The notes beneath the pieces were generated by a model. It was not told the origin of the DNA, searched no databases, and was given only the letters and a program-made list of their open reading frames with translations. 22,235 nt of DNA from an uncultured Gemmatimonadota bacterium (lineage in GTDB: Bacteria; Gemmatimonadota; Gemmatimonadetes; Gemmatimonadales; GWC2-71-9), in NCBI GenBank assembly GCA_946887295.1, contig CAMPKP010000045.1:1-22235 (forward strand), read 5' to 3'. Shown one piece after another: positions 16,635 through 22,235 of this stretch. A program made the position numbers and the translations under genes. How positions within the stretch are numbered: position 1 is the stretch's first letter; each line of letters begins with the position of its first letter.

Positions 16635-16913
16635 CTACTTGGCCCTTTCGACGACTTCCGTCACCCGCCAGCGCACCGTCTTGGCGAGCGGCCGGGTCTC
16701 CATGAGGCGGACCGTGTCGCCGGCCTTCGCGCCCGCGTCACCCTCGAGGTTCCGCGCCTTCACCTTCTTGGTCCGGGTCACCTGCTTGCCGTAGACCGGG
16801 TGCGCGTAGCGCCGCACCAGCGACACCGTGACGGTCTTGTCCATCTTGTCGCTGGTCACCGTCCCGGTGCGGATCTTCCGGCGGGCACGCGCCGCCTTCG
16901 CCTGTTCAGCCAT
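16635..16913 (-). CDS. rpsQ: 30S ribosomal protein S17
   Basis: Primary 16S rRNA-binding protein with an OB fold, 92 aa. Core signatures are [16 protein letters not shown] (15-30), [20 protein letters not shown] (34-53) and [18 protein letters not shown] (65-82). The first 12 residues ([10 protein letters not shown]) are a modest basic lead. Its start overlaps the end of rpmC by 8 nt. Confidence 0.97.
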   Translation of the reverse strand: MAEQAKAARARRKIRTGTVTSDKMDKTVTVSLVRRYAHPVYGKQVTRTKKVKARNLEGDAGAKAGDTVRLMETRPLAKTVRWRVTEVVERAK

Positions 16914-17100
16914 TGGCTTCTTTCTCCCGCAGGATCGTCTGCATCCGCGCGATGTCGCGCCGGAGGTCCCGGAAACGCATGGGGTTGTCGATCGACTCCG
17001 TGGCCGAGCGGAAGCGGAGGTTGAACCGCTCCCGGGTCAGCTCGTCGATCTTGGTCTTCAGATCGTCGACCGACATGTCCCTGATCTCGTTCGGCTTCAC
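16906..17100 (-). CDS. rpmC: 50S ribosomal protein L29
   Basis: Small helical-hairpin protein next to the peptide exit, 64 aa, typical length. It reads MKPNEIRDMSVDDLKTKIDE and has the conserved ERFNLRFRSATE and RRDIARMQTILREKE. Translation starts with GTG at 17100; GAGGAG in the end of rplP lies 9 nt upstream, and the residues after it match L29 N-termini, so the later ATG at codon 9 is rejected. Confidence 0.96.
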   Translation of the reverse strand: MKPNEIRDMSVDDLKTKIDELTRERFNLRFRSATESIDNPMRFRDLRRDIARMQTILREKEANG

Positions 17101-17103
17101 GAC

Positions 17104-17517
17104 TCAGGTCTCCTCGCGCTTCACGAAGCGCGTCTTGACGGGCAGCTTGGCGGCGGCCAGGGCCAGCGCCTTCTTGGCGAGGACCTCGGAGATGCCCTCG
17201 ATCTCGAACATGACCCGGCCCGGCTTCACCACGGCCACCCAGCCCTCCGGGTTGCCCTTGCCTTTCCCCATGCGGGTCTCGGCCGGCTTCTTGGTGATCG
17301 GCTTGTCCGGGAAGATCCGGATCCACACCTTGCCGCCGCGCTTCATCTCGCGGGTCATGGCGACGCGGGAGGCCTCGATCTGGCGGTTGGTGACCCAGCC
17401 CGGATCCAGGCTCATCAGCCCGAACTCGCCGAAAGCCACGGTGTTGCCCCGGGCCGCGATGCCCTTGGTGCGGCCCTTGAAGGTCTTGCGGAACTTGATC
17501 CGCTTCGGTGCCAGCAT
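17104..17517 (-). CDS. rplP: 50S ribosomal protein L16
   Basis: Contacts the A-site region of the 50S, 137 aa, normal. It opens [16 protein letters not shown], with [40 protein letters not shown] and [18 protein letters not shown] following. An in-frame extension upstream to 17586 overlaps rpsC and is not L16-like, so the ATG at 17517 is used. rpsC ends 5 nt upstream. Confidence 0.97.
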   Translation of the reverse strand: MLAPKRIKFRKTFKGRTKGIAARGNTVAFGEFGLMSLDPGWVTNRQIEASRVAMTREMKRGGKVWIRIFPDKPITKKPAETRMGKGKGNPEGWVAVVKPGRVMFEIEGISEVLAKKALALAAAKLPVKTRFVKREET

Positions 17518-17522
17518 CGGAC

Positions 17523-18182
17523 TCAGGCTCCCGTGCTGTAGGTGCGGCCGGAGACGTCCTCGATCACCTCGCCCTTGAAGATCCACACCTTGATCCCGAT
17601 GGTGCCGTAGGTGGTCTTCGCGGTGCTGGTGGCGTAGTCGATGTCGGCCCGCAGGGTGTGCAGCGGCACCCGGCCCTCGTGATAGCCTTCGGTGCGCGCG
17701 ATCTCGGCGCCGCCCAGCCGGCCCGCCGCGCGGACCTTGATGCCCTGGGCGCCCATCCGCATGGCGCTCTGCACCGCCCGCTTCATCGCGCGGCGGAAGG
17801 AGATCCGCTGGGTGAGCTGATGGGCGATGTTGTCGCCGACCAGCTGGGCCGACAGCTCCGGCCGCTTGATCTCCTCGACGTTGATCGCGGCTTCCTTGCC
17901 GGTGAGCTGGGCCAGCTCGTCACGGAGCTTGTCCACCTCGGCGCCGCGCTTGCCGATGACCACTCCGGGCCGCCCGGTGTGCACCGTGATGGTGACCTTG
18001 CCCGGCCGCCGCTCGATGTCGATCTGCGCGATGGCCGCGTGGCCCAGCCGCTGCTTCAGGTACTTCCGGACCAGCTCGTCCTCCTTCAACAGCGCCGGCA
18101 TCTCCTTGGTGGCGAACCACCGGGAGGACGGCTGCCGGACGATGCCGAGCCGAAGCCCGATCGGGTGTGTCTTCTGGCCCAT
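17523..18182 (-). CDS. rpsC: 30S ribosomal protein S3
   Basis: 30S head protein at the mRNA entry tunnel, 219 aa. It opens [16 protein letters not shown] and has a KH-type RNA-binding loop with [17 protein letters not shown] (70-86), where the GxxG element is GKRG. The C-terminal domain has [19 protein letters not shown] and [13 protein letters not shown]. Its ATG abuts the rplV TAA (TAAATG). Confidence 0.98.
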   Translation of the reverse strand: MGQKTHPIGLRLGIVRQPSSRWFATKEMPALLKEDELVRKYLKQRLGHAAIAQIDIERRPGKVTITVHTGRPGVVIGKRGAEVDKLRDELAQLTGKEAAINVEEIKRPELSAQLVGDNIAHQLTQRISFRRAMKRAVQSAMRMGAQGIKVRAAGRLGGAEIARTEGYHEGRVPLHTLRADIDYATSTAKTTYGTIGIKVWIFKGEVIEDVSGRTYSTGA

Positions 18183-18539
18183 TTACTCGCTCTCCTTGCT
18201 GTCCACGTGGATCTCCACGTGGCTCGTGCGCTTGCGGATCGGGGTGGCGCGCCCCTGGGCGGCCGCGGTGAACCGCTTGAGGGGCTGGCCCCCGTTCACG
18301 ATCGCCTTGGTGACCACCAGCGCGTCGGGATCGAATCGCTCGTTCTCCTTGAGCGCCTTCTGCTCCGCGTTGGCGACCGCCGACTTCAGCGTCTTGGCGA
18401 TCTGCTTGGCGGCGAGCTTCTTGTTGAACTTGAGGATCGCGTACGCCTCGTTCACGTCCTTGCCGCGAATGAGGTCGATCACGAGCCGCATCTTCCGGGG
18501 CGACTGGCGCACCAGCCGCTGAATCGCATGGCCGCTCAT
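18183..18539 (-). CDS. rplV: 50S ribosomal protein L22
   Basis: Lines the nascent-peptide tunnel, where its beta-hairpin is a site of macrolide resistance mutations in other bacteria. 118 aa from the ATG at 18539, which has GGAG 5 nt upstream. A GTG two codons earlier overlaps the rpsS stop as GTGA and is an alternative. Core: VRQSPRKMRLVIDLIRGK near the N-terminus and GRATPIRKRTSHVEIHV at the C-terminus, with the hairpin in between. Confidence 0.96.
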   Translation of the reverse strand: MSGHAIQRLVRQSPRKMRLVIDLIRGKDVNEAYAILKFNKKLAAKQIAKTLKSAVANAEQKALKENERFDPDALVVTKAIVNGGQPLKRFTAAAQGRATPIRKRTSHVEIHVDSKESE

Positions 18540-18541
18540 GG

Positions 18542-18832
18542 TCACTCCGGCTTCGCCTTCTTGTCGGCCACCATCTTGCCGCTGTGGCCGCGGAACAGCC
18601 GCGTCGGCGCGAACTCGCCCAGCTTGTGGCCCACCATGTTCTCGGTGACGTACACCGGGACGAACTTGTTCCCGTTGTGCACCGCGAACGTGTGGCCCAC
18701 GAACTCGGGGAGAATCGTGCTCGCCCGGCTCCAGGTCTTCACCACCCGCTTCTCGTTCTTGCTGTTCAGGACCTGCACCTTGAACAGCAGGGCTTCCTGA
18801 ACGAAGGGGCCCTTCTTGACGCTTCTCGCCAT
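18542..18832 (-). CDS. rpsS: 30S ribosomal protein S19
   Basis: 30S head protein near the A-site finger, 96 aa. It opens [16 protein letters not shown] and contains [40 protein letters not shown] and [12 protein letters not shown], all conserved. It follows the rplB stop by three nucleotides in the opposite order of reading: rplB lies upstream and rplV overlaps downstream. Confidence 0.97.
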   Translation of the reverse strand: MARSVKKGPFVQEALLFKVQVLNSKNEKRVVKTWSRASTILPEFVGHTFAVHNGNKFVPVYVTENMVGHKLGEFAPTRLFRGHSGKMVADKKAKPE

Positions 18833-18835
18833 GCC

Positions 18836-19675
18836 TTACCTCGTCGCCTTTCCGCGCTTGCGCCCGCGGACGATCAGCTTGGTGGACGCCTTCTTCCGAT
18901 GACGGGTCTTGCGGCCCTCCGGCTTGCCCCAGGGGGACGTCGGCGGGCGGCCGCCCGAGCTCTTGCCCTCGCCGCCGCCGAGCGGGTGGTCCACCGGGTT
19001 CATGGCCACGCCCCGGACCTTGGGCCGCTTGCCCAGCCAGCGGCTCTTGCCCGCCTTGCCGACCGAGAGCAGCTCGTGCTCGGAGTTCCCCACCTCGCCC
19101 ACGGTGGCGAAACAGCGGCCGTGAATCAGCCGCATCTCGCTGGAGCGGAGCCGGAGGGTGACGTAGTCGCCTTCCTTGGCGACCACCTGCGCGCTGGAGC
19201 CGGCGGTGCGGCAGAGCTGGCCGCCCTTCCCGATCTTCAGCTCGATGTTGTGCACCGTGGTGCCCAGCGGGATCTCGCCCAGCGGGAGCGCGTTGCCGGT
19301 CCTGGTGTCGGAGCCGGGCCCGGAGATCACGGTGTCGCCCTGGCTGAGCCCCTTGGGGTGCAGGATGTACCGCTTCTCGCCGTCGGCGTACACGATGAGC
19401 GCGATCCGCGCGGTGCGGTTGGGATCGTACTCGATCTCCGCCACCCGGCCCGGGATGCCGATCTTGTTCCGCTTGAAGTCGATCCGCCGGTACTGGCGCT
19501 TGTGCCCGCCGCCCCGATGCCGGGAGGTCAGGTGGCCCTGGTTATTCCGGCCGCCCGTCTTCTTCACCGGCTCGAGCAGGGACTTCTCCGGTGTGTCCCG
19601 GGTGATCTCGTCGAACCCGGACACCGAGCGGAACCTGGTGCCGGCCGTCATCGGCCGGAATTGCCTGATGCTCAT
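18836..19675 (-). CDS. rplB: 50S ribosomal protein L2
   Basis: Core 50S protein needed for subunit joining and peptidyl transferase activity, 279 aa. It opens [15 protein letters not shown] and has [33 protein letters not shown], and the active-centre loop [20 protein letters not shown]. In that loop the key first histidine is kept, while the second His of the common DHPHGGGEG form is Leu. The ATG at 19675 lies one nucleotide past the rplW stop; the frame open to 19753 is rplW antiframe. Confidence 0.97.
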   Translation of the reverse strand: MSIRQFRPMTAGTRFRSVSGFDEITRDTPEKSLLEPVKKTGGRNNQGHLTSRHRGGGHKRQYRRIDFKRNKIGIPGRVAEIEYDPNRTARIALIVYADGEKRYILHPKGLSQGDTVISGPGSDTRTGNALPLGEIPLGTTVHNIELKIGKGGQLCRTAGSSAQVVAKEGDYVTLRLRSSEMRLIHGRCFATVGEVGNSEHELLSVGKAGKSRWLGKRPKVRGVAMNPVDHPLGGGEGKSSGGRPPTSPWGKPEGRKTRHRKKASTKLIVRGRKRGKATR

Positions 19676-19676
19676 C

Positions 19677-19964
19677 TCAGCCCTCGAACACGGCGATCGA
19701 GTCGCCGTCCTTGAGCGTGACGATCGCCTTCTTCCACCGCGCGGTGGTGCCACGGGTGCGACCGCGGGTCACCTCGTGCCGCCGCATCTGCATGGTGCGG
19801 ACGTCGGTCACGGTGACCCCGAACAGCTTCTGGAGCGCGTCCCGGATCTGGTACTTGTTGGCCGTCGGGTGCACCTCGAACGTGTATTCCCGCCGGGTCT
19901 GGTAGGCGGCCGAGCTCTTCTCGGTCACCACCGGCCGGACGACGATCTCGTGGAGCGCGGGCAT
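19677..19964 (-). CDS. rplW: 50S ribosomal protein L23
   Basis: Protein at the tunnel exit that docks trigger factor and the signal recognition particle; 95 aa. Signatures are [11 protein letters not shown] near residue 10, [20 protein letters not shown] and the C-terminal [19 protein letters not shown]. The ATG at 19964 overlaps the rplD TGA (TGATG) and has AGGA 8 nt upstream; a GTG one codon earlier is also possible. Confidence 0.96.
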   Translation of the reverse strand: MPALHEIVVRPVVTEKSSAAYQTRREYTFEVHPTANKYQIRDALQKLFGVTVTDVRTMQMRRHEVTRGRTRGTTARWKKAIVTLKDGDSIAVFEG

Positions 19965-20842
19965 CACTTGCTTCCTTTCTTCTTCTTCGGCGCGGCCTTC
20001 TTGGCCGGCTTCGCCGCCGCCTTCTTGGCCGGCTTGGCCTTCTTCGCCGCCTTGGCGTCAGACTTCTTGGCGGCCTTCGCCGCCTTGGCGGTCTTCGACC
20101 TGGCCTTGGCCGCCGACTTGACCGCGGCCTTCCCCTCGTCCCGCCGGGAGGCCGGCTTCGGCGCCGACCGCTTCCGCTGCGGGGCCGCCTTCGCCTCCGC
20201 CTCGGGCTCGTCGGGCAGCGGCTCGGGCAGCACGCCGGTGAGCGCACCCTCCTCGACCACCACCGCGTCGGACCACAGCACGTCGTACGCCGACGCCTCG
20301 AAGTACGGCATGACCTCGACCGCGGGGAGGTTACGGCCGCTGAGGTAGACGCTCTCGTTCGCGCCGGCGGTCAGCACCAGCACCTTGCGCCCGTCGAGGC
20401 CGAGGCTGCCGAGCAGGCCGGCGAGCTGGGCCGTCTTCGGCGCCCGGAAGGCGAGGCGCTCGACCACGTGCAGCGCGCCCTCGCGGGCCCGCGCGTTGAG
20501 CGCCGACTTCCGCGCCAGCTGCTTCACCTTGCGCGGGATGTCCGTGCGATAGTCGCGCGGATGCGGCCCGAAGACGATGCCGCCGCCCCGCCAGTGCGGC
20601 GCGCGGGTGGAGCCCTGCCGGGCCCGGCCGGTGCCCTTCTGCTTCCAGGGCTTCTGGTTGCCGCCCGAGACGAAGCTCCGGGTCTTGGTGGAGGCGGTGC
20701 CCTGGCGCTGGTTGTTCAGGAACACCTTGACCGCCTGGTGCATCACCGGCTCGTTCACCGTGCCGTCGAAGTAGTCGGTCGGCAGGGCGAACGAGGCGTC
20801 ACGCTTCGCGCCCGCCGGGGTGTAGTGTGGCGCCTCAATCAT
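19964..20842 (-). CDS. rplD: 50S ribosomal protein L4 with histone-H1-like C-terminal tail
   Basis: Tunnel-wall protein and, in E. coli, the repressor of the S10 operon. The core is standard to about residue 205: [20 protein letters not shown], the tunnel loop [16 protein letters not shown] (63-78), and [19 protein letters not shown]. It then continues, after an acidic hinge [12 protein letters not shown], into some 75 residues of Lys/Ala/Pro repeats ([20 protein letters not shown]) ending GSK. Total 292 aa against about 205-210 usually. The tail ends exactly at the rplW start, so it is not a frameshift artefact. The start overlaps the rplC stop by 8 nt. Confidence 0.96.
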   Translation of the reverse strand: MIEAPHYTPAGAKRDASFALPTDYFDGTVNEPVMHQAVKVFLNNQRQGTASTKTRSFVSGGNQKPWKQKGTGRARQGSTRAPHWRGGGIVFGPHPRDYRTDIPRKVKQLARKSALNARAREGALHVVERLAFRAPKTAQLAGLLGSLGLDGRKVLVLTAGANESVYLSGRNLPAVEVMPYFEASAYDVLWSDAVVVEEGALTGVLPEPLPDEPEAEAKAAPQRKRSAPKPASRRDEGKAAVKSAAKARSKTAKAAKAAKKSDAKAAKKAKPAKKAAAKPAKKAAPKKKKGSK

Positions 20843-21458
20843 GACGGCTCGGTCCTCCCTGCTTCGCCACGGTGACGATGCCGTTCCTGGCGCCCGGGAT
20901 GGCGCCCCGGACGAACAGCAGATTCCGCTCGGCGTCCACCTTGACGACGGTGAGCCCCAGCTCGGTGTGACGCGCGGCGCCCATGTGCCCCGGCATCTTC
21001 TTCCCCTTGATGACCCGCGACGGGTCGGTGCCCGGGCTGATGGAGCCGGGCTTCCGGTGCCGCGTGTTGCCGTGGGTGGCGGGACCGCCGCCGAAGCCGT
21101 GGCGCTTGACCACGCCCTGGAATCCGCGGCCCTTGGTCGTGCCGGTCACCTTGACCCGCTCGCCCGGGGCGAAGATGTCCACCTTCACCTCGGCGCCGGC
21201 GGCCGGCGCGTCGCCGTTCACCGGGAACACCCGGAGCACCTGCGGCGCCGCCTCGAGCCCCGCCTTCTTGGCGTGTCCCAGCTCGGCCCGGTTGGCCCGC
21301 TGCTTCCGCCGCTCGCCGAAGCCGAGCTGGACCCCACCCTCGCGCACCTGCACCACGCGGCAGGGGCCGGCCTCGATGATGGTGACGGGTACCGCGGTGC
21401 CGTCCTCCGAGAACACCCGGGTCATCCCCAGCTTGCGCCCGATCAGTCCGCTGGTCAT
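20835..21458 (-). CDS. rplC: 50S ribosomal protein L3
   Basis: Early-assembly 50S protein reaching the peptidyl transferase centre, 207 aa. It opens [33 protein letters not shown] contains the glutamine methylated in E. coli L3, and [27 protein letters not shown] residues form the central loop. It is two nucleotides downstream of rpsJ and overlaps rplD by 8 nt. Confidence 0.97.
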   Translation of the reverse strand: MTSGLIGRKLGMTRVFSEDGTAVPVTIIEAGPCRVVQVREGGVQLGFGERRKQRANRAELGHAKKAGLEAAPQVLRVFPVNGDAPAAGAEVKVDIFAPGERVKVTGTTKGRGFQGVVKRHGFGGGPATHGNTRHRKPGSISPGTDPSRVIKGKKMPGHMGAARHTELGLTVVKVDAERNLLFVRGAIPGARNGIVTVAKQGGPSRHD

Positions 21459-21460
21459 CG

Positions 21461-21769
21461 CTATTCGACCTTGATCTCGACGTCCACGCCGGCCGGCAGG
21501 TCGAGCTTGGTCAGCGCGTCCATGGTCTGGGGGCGGGAGTCGTTGATGTCGAGCAGCCGCTTGTGGGTGCGCAGCTCGAACTGCTCACGGCTCTTCTTGT
21601 CGATGTGCGGGCTCCGGAGCACCGTCCACCGCTCGGTCTTCACCGGGAGCGGGATCGGGCCGGAGACCTGCGCGCCGGTCTTCTCGGCGGTGCGCACGAT
21701 GTCCGCCGCGGCCTGATCGAGCACCACGTGGTCGAACGCCTTGAGGCGGATCCGAATTCTCTGTGCCAT
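21461..21769 (-). CDS. rpsJ: 30S ribosomal protein S10 (NusE)
   Basis: 30S head protein that also acts as NusE in transcription antitermination, 102 aa, exactly the usual length. It opens [20 protein letters not shown] and includes [19 protein letters not shown], then [22 protein letters not shown] precedes the ATG at 21769. It is separated from tuf by 84 nt that hold a palindromic repeat. Confidence 0.98.
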   Translation of the reverse strand: MAQRIRIRLKAFDHVVLDQAAADIVRTAEKTGAQVSGPIPLPVKTERWTVLRSPHIDKKSREQFELRTHKRLLDINDSRPQTMDALTKLDLPAGVDVEIKVE

Positions 21770-21786
21770 GCAAGCTCCGTTGGTCG

Positions 21787-21852
21787 TGTCATCCTGAGCG
21801 AAGCGAAGGAGACCATGCGAGCATGGGCGCCTTCGCTACGCTCAGGCTGACA
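21787..21852. repeat. REP-like palindromic element between tuf and rpsJ
   Basis: A 66-bp element with 23-nt arms (TGTCATCCTGAGCGAAGCGA... and its inverse) that pair with only two mismatches, plus an inner CATGCGAGCATG dyad. It starts 18 nt before the rpsJ ATG and ends one base from the tuf stop codon. There is no T-run in either direction, so it is not a standard intrinsic terminator. From memory, very similar CCTGAGCGAAGCGAAGG palindromes are dispersed in several soil phyla; not checked here. Confidence 0.8.
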
Positions 21853-21853
21853 A

Positions 21854-22235
<382 letters not shown>

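Noticed and set aside
19964..20212. rplD tail as a frameshift or read-through artefact
   Set aside because: The tail uses strongly biased AAG/GCC codons in frame, joins the core smoothly and stops precisely in overlap with rplW.
21787..21852. Intrinsic terminator for tuf
   Set aside because: The hairpin is strong but has no T-run on the minus-strand side (it is followed by CGACCAACGG), so it does not fit a rho-independent terminator.

Overview
The window is a very GC-rich bacterial chromosome segment made of housekeeping genes, almost all on the minus strand. Only two genes, at about 8.04-9.52 kb, run on the plus strand. The gene content suggests a member of Gemmatimonadota or a relative: a dimeric (alpha2) glycyl-tRNA synthetase, a YpdA-type reductase of bacillithiol-using bacteria, a PilT-like ATPase with divergent catalytic boxes, and ribosomal proteins with long low-complexity tails. 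This placement is inferred from gene content and remembered family features, with no database search behind it.

Right half, 10.9-22.2 kb, read on the minus strand from right to left: the 3' end of tuf, then a complete S10-spc ribosomal protein cluster: rpsJ, rplC, rplD, rplW, rplB, rpsS, rplV, rpsC, rplP, rpmC, rpsQ, rplN, rplX, rplE, rpsN (zinc type), rpsH, rplF, rplR, rpsE, rpmD, rplO, then secY. Stop and start codons overlap or lie within about 30 nt, so translation is probably coupled along the cluster. A palindromic repeat separates tuf from rpsJ. A long hairpin with a T-run separates secY from adk-map. After map the usual infA/rpmJ/alpha-operon genes are absent, and the cluster ends tail-to-tail against a plus-strand gene.

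Middle, 8.0-9.5 kb, plus strand: an inositol-monophosphatase-family phosphatase and a stand-alone cyclodeaminase/cyclohydrolase-like protein. The phosphatase is divergent from trpS, with about 40 bp between their start codons.

Left half, 0-8.0 kb, minus strand: trpS, a PilT-family ATPase, a membrane-embedded M28 peptidase, a terminator hairpin, purA, ypdA, a 177-bp gap with a possible promoter, glyS, a zincin-like metalloprotease with an unusual C-terminal domain, and the 5' end of an unidentified gene cut by the window edge.

Together these genes serve translation (ribosome assembly, tRNA charging, methionine removal), protein export (SecY), purine nucleotide balance (PurA, Adk) and thiol redox. 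I found no CRISPR array, prophage, transposase, tRNA/rRNA gene, defence island or biosynthetic cluster. The most unusual items are the PilT-like ATPase with three altered catalytic boxes, the zincin with a DnaJ-C-like tail, the histone-H1-like tail on L4, and the palindromic elements inside the ribosomal region.
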